A stretch of 28,737 nt of DNA, from contig DASVSC010000154.1 of assembly GCA_036388295.1 (NCBI GenBank), positions 1 through 28,737 on the forward strand, in the 5' to 3' direction. Of the stretch, positions 15,712-23,171 are shown one piece after another. The first letter of the stretch is position 1. The number at the start of each line of letters is the position of its first letter. The notes below the pieces were generated by a model. That model had not been told where the DNA came from. It saw nothing but the letters and a program-made list of their open reading frames with translations, and searched no databases. This DNA comes from RYN-431 sp036388295 (GTDB taxonomy: Bacteria > Planctomycetota > Phycisphaerae > Tepidisphaerales > Tepidisphaeraceae). The translations under genes and the position numbers were made by a program.

Positions 15712-17310
15712 ATGGCGCGACGAAATCGACAGCAGGAGACGCCGCCGGCCGTGCTGTTCGTGGCGGGAGTGGTGGGCCTGGCGGCGGTAGCGGGGCTGGT
15801 TTACGCCCTGAGCGGCGGCTCGCCCGCGGCGCCGCCGGCGGGGGTTTATGAGCCGAACGTGCAGGCGACGGCCGATGACCCGCAACGCACGGCGAATCTG
15901 AACACGCCGGCGTGGCTGCTGTCGGTCCGCCCGACCCGGCTGCCTGAACTGCAAACGTGGGCCGACGCGTGGGTCGCCGCCCGCGCTGCCGACGCCCACC
16001 CGGTCCCGACCGCCGACGCCACCGCCGCCCGGCTGCGCGAGTGGATCGGGCGGAGCGACCTGACGGCCGTCGAGTGCTTCGACATGGCCACGCTGCTGCT
16101 CGACGGTCATGACCTACCGGCCGCCGAAGTGTGGGCGAACGTCGGCATCGCTCGGGCCGAGCGGGAGGCGAGTGGTAAGACGCCAGGCGACGCGTCGGTC
16201 CGCCCGCTGCTGGACGCGATCGACGCCGCCGCGCCGCCGCTGCGGGCCGGCGGGGCCCGCAATATCTACTTGCTGGAACGCCTAGCCAAGTTGTCCACGA
16301 CGTTCGGCCGCACCGCGCCCTGGTTCCACCGGCCGGAGCAGGCGGCGACCGTCCCGGCCACGACGCGGCGCGATTTACCAGCGGCCGAGTTGCTCGTCCG
16401 CGCAGGCAGCGCGTGCGAATGGACGGCCCGGTCGCGCATGCTGTTGCGTAACACGGGGAAGGGCACCCGGACCTACGCCGATGGCAAAACCGAAACACGA
16501 AGCGGCTCATTGACGGTCCGGTTTTTCCAGGACGGAAACGACCACCTGTTTCTCGATAAGGTGAACGATGACGGCACCGGAACGCTCAAGATCCTGCTGA
16601 CGCCCGGAAGACGGATCTACTGGGGCGGCAGCGCGATTCAGTACACCGAATCGCCAATCGCCATCCGGCAGGCCGAGCCGTTGGACCGCGCGATGCCGAT
16701 GTTCGGCTGGTTCCTGAACGGCGTCGTCCCGGACCCGGCGTTCACCGGGTCGAACTTCTTTTCGATCCGCGAAGCGGCCGCAGACGTCTATCGGCCGAAG
16801 ATCATCGGCAGCGAGGTCGTCAACGGAATCCATGCGATCATCGTGGAAGCAATCATGAATGATTCGGTGCTGCGGGTCTGGGTAGCACCGGAGCGGGATT
16901 ACAACTTCGTGAAGTACACTTACGCACGCCCTGGCATCGCACCGACGTTGCCATCGCCGTTGGAGATCAGCGTGTACGACGTCGTGCTGCGGCAGATCGC
17001 CGGGTCGCGGTGGGCGATCGTCGCCGGCACCTTTCGGCTACGCACCGTTGCGGACCCGAAGGAGACGTCGCCATCGCTCGACTCCGAACTGACGGCCACG
17101 CGAAGCGAGATCGACACAGAGCCAATCTTTCAGGCCGACTCTGGTCCGTGGGACACGTCCTGGATCGAAGAAGGAACACGAGTCGTGGTCGTCACCGATC
17201 CGACGGCTCATCAACTGAAGGCGGCGACGCAGCCGGTCGGTACGGAAACCCGATACGTGTGGAAGAACAACGGACCGACGCCTGACGCCGGCCCTGAACC
17301 CGTCGACTGA
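15712..17310 (+). CDS. Membrane-anchored protein of unknown function
   Basis: The product has 532 residues; I do not recognise the family. AGGAAGG lies 5 nt before the ATG. A basic start is followed by one transmembrane helix at about 12-33, then a Pro/Ala linker, so the bulk probably lies in the periplasm. The part at about 60-165 is helical with Ala/Asp/Arg-rich pairs, TPR-like in feel but without a clear motif. From about 235 on it is beta-rich (SGSLTVRFFQDGNDHLFLDK, IYWGGSAIQY, GIHAIIVEAIMNDSVLRVWV), loosely like the beta-sheet of LolA-type outer-membrane lipoprotein carriers; that likeness is weak and could be misleading. The gene is alone on its strand and faces the AsmA-like gene convergently. 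Confidence 0.75.
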   Translation: MARRNRQQETPPAVLFVAGVVGLAAVAGLVYALSGGSPAAPPAGVYEPNVQATADDPQRTANLNTPAWLLSVRPTRLPELQTWADAWVAARAADAHPVPTADATAARLREWIGRSDLTAVECFDMATLLLDGHDLPAAEVWANVGIARAEREASGKTPGDASVRPLLDAIDAAAPPLRAGGARNIYLLERLAKLSTTFGRTAPWFHRPEQAATVPATTRRDLPAAELLVRAGSACEWTARSRMLLRNTGKGTRTYADGKTETRSGSLTVRFFQDGNDHLFLDKVNDDGTGTLKILLTPGRRIYWGGSAIQYTESPIAIRQAEPLDRAMPMFGWFLNGVVPDPAFTGSNFFSIREAAADVYRPKIIGSEVVNGIHAIIVEAIMNDSVLRVWVAPERDYNFVKYTYARPGIAPTLPSPLEISVYDVVLRQIAGSRWAIVAGTFRLRTVADPKETSPSLDSELTATRSEIDTEPIFQADSGPWDTSWIEEGTRVVVVTDPTAHQLKAATQPVGTETRYVWKNNGPTPDAGPEPVD

Positions 17311-17321
17311 GCGCGAGTCGA

Positions 17322-17334
17322 TGGGCAGTGCCCA
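17322..17334. repeat. Small palindrome of the GGGCAGTGCCC family
   Basis: TGGGCAGTGCCCA, followed by CTCTACG, lies just after the stop codon at 17310. A longer relative, GGCGGGCAGTGCCCGCC followed by CTACG, is at 21113-21129. Confidence 0.5.
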
Positions 17335-17393
17335 CTCTACGGCAGGAGCGATCCGAACGGCGCGGGCGTTGTGGCGAGCGTGTCCGGATTTAA

Positions 17394-17470
17394 GCCGCGG
17401 GTGTGAACCCGCGCGAGACTGGTGCGGCAATCGAACCGCCTATGTTCCCGCGCGGGTTTACACCCGCGGC
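17394..17470. terminator. Large inverted repeat between convergent genes, likely a two-way terminator
   Basis: Arms of 22 bp at 17394-17415 and 17449-17470 are complementary with one mismatch. Each arm is itself palindromic (CGCGGGTGTGAACCCGCG type). The element sits between the 3' ends of two facing genes (17310 and 17503), where it could stop transcription from both sides. There is no T run, so the terminator role is inferred from position. Confidence 0.5.
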
Positions 17471-17502
17471 CATCGGGTTTCGGTGCGGCGGATTTGTTCG
17501 TC

Positions 17503-20500
17503 TCACTTCGCCTGCGCTTCGCCGATCAGGATGTTGCGCAGGTTGCCGCCGACTTGTTTCAGGCTGACGGGGGTGGCCTTGATCTGGCTGACGGTGCCTT
17601 CGACTTTGATCGTCGTGGCGCTGCTTTGCAGGGCGTCGAGGATGCTGTCGAGGGTGCCGAGGAACGGGAGCTTGATGTCCTTGAGCGGGCGGAAGGTGCC
17701 CAGGACGTAGCCGTTGACGGGGCTGTTTTTCAGGTCCAGCACGTCGTCCAGGCTGAGCGCGCCGCGGGCGTAGACGCCGCGGTTGAAGTAGTCGAGGCTG
17801 GTGACGTCGAGGCGGCCGCTGTTGAGGCGGAAGGCGACGTTGCCCTCGCCGGTCGGGACGCTCGGGGCGAAGCCGAGGCGCATGGCGTTGTAGAGCGCGG
17901 CGATGACGCCGATGTTGCCCAGGTCGCTGTCGGTCAGTTCGAGCCGGCCCTGGCCGCTCATGCGCTTGGGGTCGGCGGGATTGCCGAAGGCGGTGACGGT
18001 GCCGCTGAGCCGGCCGGGGACGGGCTTGCCGTCGGGGTCGACCATGCGGTTGAGCTGTTCGGTGTCGAGGCGGTCGAGCTTCACGCTGGCGAACGCGCTG
18101 GTGCGGCTCACGCCGTCTTCGCCCGCGGGCACCTGGCTGAGCCGGCCCCACAACCGCGCGGTGCCGCCGGCAAGGCTGACGTAGTTGGGCCGCTGCGGGT
18201 CGTCGGCCAGGGCGATGCGCGTGCGGTCGGCGAAGATGCGCAAACGGCTGTCGCCGATCTCAATGCCTTTGTAGGTGGCGCGGTCGCTTTTGACGTCGAT
18301 GTCGGTCTGCACCGGGCCGAGCGGGTCGGGCGTGTCGCTGGCGTGGCTGTCGAGCGTGGCCGACAGATTGCCCTGCATGCCGACCAGGCGCGGGTCGAGC
18401 CGGGCGAGGCGGTCGAGGCTCATCCCGACAATGCCCGCCTGCAAGCGGCCGAGGGCTAAGTCGTTGAAATTGAGGGTGCCCTGGCCGTACACGCGGCCGC
18501 CGAGGATGTCGCCGTCGACGCTGTCGAGCTTCACCTGCCGGCCGTCGGCTTTGAGGCGTACACCGACGTCACCGATCGGTTTGTCGTGGCTGAAGAACTG
18601 GTTGCGCACGTCGACCTGCCCGCTGACGGCGCGGGCGGTGAGGTCGAACTGCGGCACGTCCACGCGGCCGGTGGTGAGCGTGGAAAACTCCTGCAGCGGC
18701 AGTTGCGTGAGCCAGTTCTTCAGGTCCACGTTCAGCTTGAACTTCGTCGGGTCGGCCAGGTTGACCAGGGCGCGCACGCCGGCGGTGCCGCCGGCTTCCT
18801 GGCGGGCAGCGGGGGCGACGCTGACGTAGCCGTCGCCGATGCGGATCGGCATGCGCAGCGTCTGGGCCTCCAGCAGCGGGCGGACGACGGGCCGGTCCAG
18901 ATCGACGCGGCCGGTGCCGTACATGCTTTGCAAGTCGCCGACGGGGATGTGCAGATCGAGATTGCCGCTGGCGGTTCCGCTGACGGTGTCCCGGCTGACG
19001 GCCCGCCCGAGGTCGGCCAGCCTGATGTCGGCAAAGCCCATCTTGGCGTTGATCTGGTCGCCGAAGTAGGGGTAGTCGACGCCGAACCAGCCCTCGCCGC
19101 CGAAGACGCGCAGGCGTTCGGTTTCCAGGTTCGCGCCGTCGGCGTGCAGCAGGCCGCGGACGACAAGGTCGGCGTCGCCGATGAGGAAGCGGTCGACCTT
19201 CAACTGGCGCGACGCCAGGTTCCCGTCGATGCGCACGTTCGCCGGCTCCAGCGTGCCGTTGATGCGAAGCGACCCGCTGGCGTTGCCGGCCACGCTGACG
19301 TTGCGGGACAGATTCAGCGACAGGTTCGGGTCGGTGGCGAAGTCGAGGCGCATGCCGACGGGCTCGGGGCGCGACGACACGTACTGGCCGGTCAGATTCG
19401 CCCAGGCCTGCGTGCCGATGCGGGCGTAGGCGTTCTGCAGGTTGATCGTGCCCTGGTCGGCCCAGGCGTTGACGTTGAAGGCCAAATTGCGCTCGGTGCC
19501 GAACAGGAAGCCGGTGCCGACGGCGGTGAGATAACCGGTCGATTTATTCAGGCCGGCGAAATGGTACTGCCCGTGGGCGTCGAGCGTGGCGGGGCCGGTG
19601 GCGCTCTGGCGGACGCGCACGCTTTGGAGTTCGACGGTCTCGGCGGTGTTGTGAATGACGGCCTGGATGTCTTCGACGCGCAGCTCGCTTTTTCGGCTGT
19701 AGCGGGCGACGGGCAAATCGACCACGTACGTGGCATCGGCCCAGCGCGGGCCGTCGCCGGTGAGGCTGGCGCGGGTTTCGAACGTGCCGCCGGCCAGGGT
19801 GCCGAGCAGGTTCATTTCGCCCTTCACCCACGGCCGGCCGGGCCAGATGTTGGCGGCTTCGAGCGTGACGCGGCCTTCGTGGACGGTGCCGGGCGGGAAG
19901 GCGATCTGCTCCCACGACGCCGTCATCGACCCGCGCTGCTTGGACAGGTCGACCGACCCGTCAAGGCGCATCGACCCGTCGGCAAAGCGCGTGCGAATGC
20001 CGACCAGCCTGAGCGAAGCCCCCGACACCGTGGCCGACCCGCCGGCGAGGGTGACGGCGGGCACGCCGGGGGCGATCACGGTCAGGCCGTCGGGATTCAC
20101 CGTGATGTCCGCGCCGTCGACGCTGATGCGTGTCGCGCCGTGGGCGATGATGGGGCCGGCCTGCGTGGTTTTTTCGGGGATCGTCAGTCGGCCGGTGACG
20201 CCGGTGGGGGTGCGCTCGCCTTGCCAGTCGAGGCGGGCATTGGCGAACGTGCCGATCGGGCCGACGAGCGGCTCGACCGCGTTCACAAGCCCGGGCCGCA
20301 GGACCAGGCCCACTTCGTGCGGCCAGCGTCCACTGGCCGACACCTGCCCGGCGACGGTGGCCAGGTCGGCGGCGTGGCCGTCGAACTTCCAGACCAGGTC
20401 GCCGTCGCGCCGGCCGACCAGGTCCACGTCGTTCAGTTCGACCGAGCGGCCGTCGGCGCGCGTGACGCGCACGACGGCGTCCTTCAGATCGACGTTCGGC

Positions 20501-20973
20501 AACCGCGTCGTCCCGCCGGCGGCGGCGTTCTTGCCGGGCGTGGCCAGCTGGTTCAGCACCTGCTGCAGGTTCCAGACGCCGTCCGTGTCCTGGCGCACGT
20601 CCACGCCGGGGCGGTCTACCGTCACGCTATCGATGGCGACATTCAGCGTGAACAACACGCCCAGCAGCGGCGTGTGCCTGGCGTCGACGCGCGGCACCGT
20701 CAGGAACGGCTTGTCCGCCAGCGGCAGGGCGACACGGAGGTCTTCGATCGTCGTCGCGCCCGACCAAGTGAGCGTGAGCTTACGCATGTCGACGCGCAGG
20801 CCGGTGATGTCCTGGGCGATGCGGATGCCGATCCGCCGCGGGTAATCGCTCCAGAGCACCCCCTGCACAATCGCCACGGCAATCGCCAGTCCGATCACGA
20901 CCACGACCAGCAGCTTCAGCCATCGGTGCTTGCGGCGGGGTTTGGGCGGGGTTGGCGGGGCGGGATCAGCCAT
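17503..20973 (-). CDS. AsmA-like protein (AsmA/YhdP/TamB superfamily)
   Basis: The product has 1156 residues from the ATG at 20973, chosen because AAGGA (20984-20988) lies 10 nt upstream; a TTG nine codons earlier is less likely. A Pro/Lys-rich cytoplasmic start is followed by one transmembrane helix (about 20-39). The rest is a very long periplasmic part of repeating beta-strand units. The early region (ITGLRVDMRKLTLTWSGA, LDxRHTPLLGVLFTLN-like) and the end (GEGNVAFRLNSGRLDVTSLD, GTVSQIKATPVSLKQVG) are typical of AsmA-family N and C regions. Such proteins bridge the envelope and are linked to phospholipid transport and outer membrane assembly. The call to superfamily is firm; the subfamily is not resolved. 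Confidence 0.82.
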   Translation of the reverse strand: MADPAPPTPPKPRRKHRWLKLLVVVVIGLAIAVAIVQGVLWSDYPRRIGIRIAQDITGLRVDMRKLTLTWSGATTIEDLRVALPLADKPFLTVPRVDARHTPLLGVLFTLNVAIDSVTVDRPGVDVRQDTDGVWNLQQVLNQLATPGKNAAAGGTTRLPNVDLKDAVVRVTRADGRSVELNDVDLVGRRDGDLVWKFDGHAADLATVAGQVSASGRWPHEVGLVLRPGLVNAVEPLVGPIGTFANARLDWQGERTPTGVTGRLTIPEKTTQAGPIIAHGATRISVDGADITVNPDGLTVIAPGVPAVTLAGGSATVSGASLRLVGIRTRFADGSMRLDGSVDLSKQRGSMTASWEQIAFPPGTVHEGRVTLEAANIWPGRPWVKGEMNLLGTLAGGTFETRASLTGDGPRWADATYVVDLPVARYSRKSELRVEDIQAVIHNTAETVELQSVRVRQSATGPATLDAHGQYHFAGLNKSTGYLTAVGTGFLFGTERNLAFNVNAWADQGTINLQNAYARIGTQAWANLTGQYVSSRPEPVGMRLDFATDPNLSLNLSRNVSVAGNASGSLRINGTLEPANVRIDGNLASRQLKVDRFLIGDADLVVRGLLHADGANLETERLRVFGGEGWFGVDYPYFGDQINAKMGFADIRLADLGRAVSRDTVSGTASGNLDLHIPVGDLQSMYGTGRVDLDRPVVRPLLEAQTLRMPIRIGDGYVSVAPAARQEAGGTAGVRALVNLADPTKFKLNVDLKNWLTQLPLQEFSTLTTGRVDVPQFDLTARAVSGQVDVRNQFFSHDKPIGDVGVRLKADGRQVKLDSVDGDILGGRVYGQGTLNFNDLALGRLQAGIVGMSLDRLARLDPRLVGMQGNLSATLDSHASDTPDPLGPVQTDIDVKSDRATYKGIEIGDSRLRIFADRTRIALADDPQRPNYVSLAGGTARLWGRLSQVPAGEDGVSRTSAFASVKLDRLDTEQLNRMVDPDGKPVPGRLSGTVTAFGNPADPKRMSGQGRLELTDSDLGNIGVIAALYNAMRLGFAPSVPTGEGNVAFRLNSGRLDVTSLDYFNRGVYARGALSLDDVLDLKNSPVNGYVLGTFRPLKDIKLPFLGTLDSILDALQSSATTIKVEGTVSQIKATPVSLKQVGGNLRNILIGEAQAK

Positions 20974-21010
20974 AAGGAAAGCGTCCTTGCTCGTCACCAA
21001 CCGCCCGATT

Positions 21011-21129
21011 CTCTCCCGTTACGCCGGGAGAGGAAATCGTAGGGTGAGATTTATCCCACCACACGCCGACGGCGGGATGAATCCGCCTTACGGCCGCCGT
21101 TTCAGGCCCGACGGCGGGCAGTGCCCGCC
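21011..21129. repeat. Stack of four palindromes upstream of the AsmA-like gene
   Basis: In order: CTCTCCCG/CGGGAGAG with a 6-nt loop (21011-21032); GGTGAGAT and ATCCCACC (about 21043-21060) with one mismatch; GGCGGGAT-GA-ATCCGCC (about 21071-21087); and GGCGGGCA-G-TGCCCGCC (21113-21129). They fill the gap between the small lipoprotein gene and the AsmA-like gene on the same strand. They may act as terminators, or be mobile intergenic repeats. Confidence 0.6.
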
Positions 21130-21166
21130 CTACGACGAGCCGGCCTACGACGGAGGCCGCTGTTTA

Positions 21167-21808
21167 TCAATCCCCCGGCTCGGTCGGCAGGATGTTGCCG
21201 ACCGTGCTCGGGCCGATGCCGAAGAACCAGTAGTCCTGCCGGCTGGTCTTGCCGCTCGTCGGGCCGCTCTGGGCGACCAGTTCGCCGGTCTGTTTCCAGT
21301 ACGCCACGAAGGCGACGGCGGCGAAGCCCTTTTGCGTGGTCCGTTTGACGATCGACAGTTCCGGCGTCGCCACCGGCACCGCGCTGCTGCCGGCCGCCTC
21401 GCTGAGCACCACCGACGGCAGGCCCAGCAGGAACTCGGTCCGGTCGATGCCGACGCCCTGGCTGCGCAGTTCGATCACGATCTGCGCCCCGTTGCGGTCC
21501 TCGGCCAGGCGCACGCCCGAGCCGAGCAGCTTCGCCCGCACCTCGGCGGCCAGGAACAGGTATTCCTGGTTCTTTTGATAAAACAGGTCTCCGTCGCTGC
21601 CGCGGTCCTGGGTGTTGGGCAGGAACTGGGCGTCGACGTACACCACGCGGTCGCGCAGCGCGTCGACCGACAACAGCCCGACGGCCTTCTCGACGGCCTG
21701 GCTCATCAGGAACTGCTCCGTGGCCGAGCGCGCGGGGTCGGTCACGCGGATCGACGCGCAGCCGCCGGCGAGGCAGACGAGGATGAACAGCAGGGCGCGG
21801 CCGGGCAA
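21167..21808 (-). CDS. Small lipoprotein of a planctomycete-type family (possibly DUF6655)
   Basis: The product has 213 residues with a TTG start. The signal LLFILVCLAGGC places the lipidated Cys at 17. The mature part reads RVTDPARSATEQFLMSQAVEKAV, then FLPNTQDRG, DLFYQKNQEYLFLAAEVRAKLL, and an IVIELRSQGVGIDRTEFLLGLPS strand segment, and ends GPSTVGNILPTEPGD. The arrangement (TEQ-LL-S-A near the start, R-GVG-D in the middle) recalls the family named DUF6655, but this is from memory and unverified. The function is unknown; it probably sits in the periplasmic leaflet of a membrane. No ribosome binding site is present, but TATAGT lies 8 nt before the TTG, so the message may be leaderless. Confidence 0.75.
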   Translation of the reverse strand: MPGRALLFILVCLAGGCASIRVTDPARSATEQFLMSQAVEKAVGLLSVDALRDRVVYVDAQFLPNTQDRGSDGDLFYQKNQEYLFLAAEVRAKLLGSGVRLAEDRNGAQIVIELRSQGVGIDRTEFLLGLPSVVLSEAAGSSAVPVATPELSIVKRTTQKGFAAVAFVAYWKQTGELVAQSGPTSGKTSRQDYWFFGIGPSTVGNILPTEPGD

Positions 21809-21816
21809 GGAAAAGA

Positions 21817-21822
21817 ACTATA
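21817..21822 (-). promoter_or_regulatory. -10 element TATAGT for the small lipoprotein gene
   Basis: On the minus strand TATAGT is followed by TCTTTTCC and the TTG start codon, so the transcript should begin at or within 1-2 nt of the start codon. It fits the leaderless pattern seen elsewhere in the window. Confidence 0.45.
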
Positions 21823-21871
21823 GACGCGACGGCGTGAAGTGGGAATGAAGCGCCCCGGCCGGCGGCATTTG

Positions 21872-21980
21872 CTCCCCCTCCCCTTGCGGGAGGGGGCGGG
21901 GGGAGGGGTCCTGACGTGCGAAGAGTACAACGACCATCGAAGAACCCCTCCTCTAACCCCTCCCGCAAGGGGAGGGGGAC
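21872..21980. repeat. Hairpin element of about 108 bp (CCCCTCCCGCAAGGGG family)
   Basis: Perfect 23-bp inverted arms at 21873-21895 and 21957-21979 share the core CCCCTCCCGCAAGGGGAGGG. Inward of the arms the pairing continues imperfectly (GGGGAGGGGT against ACCCCTCC). No reading frame is inside. It resembles a non-autonomous palindromic repeat and lies between murQ and the small lipoprotein gene. Confidence 0.65.
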
Positions 21981-22044
21981 CGGACGCAGACGACACGACC
22001 GTCGCGGCATTTTAATTGGTCTCGCCGTCGGCCCTGTCCCTGAC

Positions 22045-22070
22045 TTTTCCCGGCTTAGCGGGAGAGGGAA
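22045..22070 (-). terminator. Hairpin downstream of murQ
   Basis: TTTTCCCG and CGGGAGAGGGAA form an imperfect stem around GCTTAG, 11 nt beyond the murQ stop codon. It belongs to the CGGGAGAGG palindromes also found at 1604-1633 and 21011-21032. Confidence 0.35.
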
Positions 22071-22081
22071 CCCGGAGGCCC

Positions 22082-22978
22082 TCACCCGCCGATCGCTTCG
22101 CGTAAGCGGCCGCCGCAGGCGGCTAGCGTTTTCCGCGCGGCGGCCGCGTCGCAGCCGCGGGATTGCATCACGATCGCCACCTTCACGTGCCCGTCGGCCT
22201 CGCGCAGGACGTCGGCCGCCTCGTCTCTCGGCATCCGGCAGACCTCGGCCACGATGCGCGCGGCGCGGTCCTGCAGCTTCGCATTCGTGGCCTTCAAGTC
22301 GACCATCCAGTTGTCGTAACACTTGCCCAGCCGCACGAACGCGGTCGTCGTGAGCTGGTTCAAGATCAGCTTCGTCGCCGTGCCGGCCTTCAGGCGGGTC
22401 GAACCCGTGAGCACTTCCGGGCCGACGAGCGCGCGGATCGTCACGTCGTACCGGGGCTCATTCGGGAACGCTTCGACGCAGGTGACGAACAGCGTCGCCG
22501 CCCCGCGCCGCTTCGCTTCGGCCAAGGCGCCGTGAACGAACGGCGTCGTCCCGCCCGCCGCGATGCCGCAGACGACGTCGGCTTCGGTCACGTCGCGCGC
22601 GGCGATCTGCCCGGCCCCGTCGCCTGTCGAATCTTCCGCCCCTTCGCGGGCACGGAACATCGCTTCGTCGCCGCCGGCGATGATGCCGATGACCTGCTCC
22701 GGGTCGCTGCGGAACGTCGGCGGGCATTCCGACGCGTCCAGCACGCCCAGCCGCCCGCTGCTGCCGGCCCCGGCGTAAATCAACCGCCCGCCCCGGCCGA
22801 GGCGCTCGGCGATCAAATCCGCCGCCGCCGCCACGTCGCCGGCCGCCCGCGCGACGGCCTCGACGGCCAAGCGGTCCTGCGCGTTCATCAGGGCCACAAT
22901 CGCCACGCTGTCCATCGCGTCCAGGCCAACGGATTCGGGCAGACGGCGCTCGGTCAGGAACTGGGAACGGTCGGTCAT
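22082..22978 (-). CDS. murQ: N-acetylmuramic acid 6-phosphate etherase
   Basis: The product has 298 residues, the usual length for MurQ. The enzyme cleaves the lactyl ether of MurNAc-6-phosphate to give GlcNAc-6-phosphate and D-lactate, in the cytoplasmic recycling of cell-wall sugars. Visible family marks are the start FLTERRLPESVGLD, the SIS-domain motif GAGSSGRLGVLDASECPPTF at 70-89 with catalytic Glu84, the EGAED motif at 112-116, and GIAAGGTTPFVHGAL. The ATG at 22978 is chosen over an upstream frame start because the protein then begins like other MurQ proteins. No ribosome binding site is present; GATAAT lies 6 nt upstream. No MurP transporter, AnmK kinase or NagA gene is adjacent, so the recycling partners must be elsewhere. 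Confidence 0.96.
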   Translation of the reverse strand: MTDRSQFLTERRLPESVGLDAMDSVAIVALMNAQDRLAVEAVARAAGDVAAAADLIAERLGRGGRLIYAGAGSSGRLGVLDASECPPTFRSDPEQVIGIIAGGDEAMFRAREGAEDSTGDGAGQIAARDVTEADVVCGIAAGGTTPFVHGALAEAKRRGAATLFVTCVEAFPNEPRYDVTIRALVGPEVLTGSTRLKAGTATKLILNQLTTTAFVRLGKCYDNWMVDLKATNAKLQDRAARIVAEVCRMPRDEAADVLREADGHVKVAIVMQSRGCDAAAARKTLAACGGRLREAIGG

Positions 22979-22984
22979 GCCGGC

Positions 22985-22990
22985 ATTATC
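22985..22990 (-). promoter_or_regulatory. -10 element GATAAT for murQ
   Basis: On the minus strand GATAAT is followed by GCCGGC and the ATG. Five of six bases match the consensus and the spacing predicts a leaderless transcript. No convincing -35 box is visible. Confidence 0.45.
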
Positions 22991-23042
22991 GCCGCGGTCG
23001 GACAAATACGAAGCCGCGAGGCGATCGGGGAAAAGAAAAGTG

Positions 23043-23162
23043 AGCCGCAGATGCACGCAGATGCACGCAGATGGAATAGAAGAAGCAAAAGAGGAAAAAG
23101 TAGAATGCCGTTCTTCGCTATCTCTTTTTCCTATCTGTGTTTATCTGTGTACATCTGCGGCT
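23043..23162. repeat. 120-bp inverted-repeat element (AGCCGCAGATGCACGCAGAT type)
   Basis: The element begins AGCCGCAGATGCACGCAGAT and ends with ATCTGTGTACATCTGCGGCT, the reverse complement apart from two mismatches. The left arm contains tandem ATGCACGCAG units. Inner A-rich and T-rich parts (GAGGAAAAAG and CTTTTTCC) can also pair, giving one long imperfect hairpin. There is no open reading frame. It fills most of the gap between the deiodinase-like gene and murQ and is AT-richer than its surroundings. Confidence 0.7.
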
Positions 23163-23171
23163 AAATTCTCT

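Noticed and set aside
18586..21042. Plus-strand frame of 818 codons opposite the AsmA-like gene
   Set aside because: The minus strand carries clear AsmA-family sequence, a transmembrane helix and a ribosome binding site; the plus-strand product is low-complexity and rich in Val/Gly/Asp/Ala.
23043..23162. Possible CRISPR array (short repeated units ATGCACGCAG)
   Set aside because: Units are only 10 bp, directly adjacent without spacers, and the two ends are inverted relative to each other.
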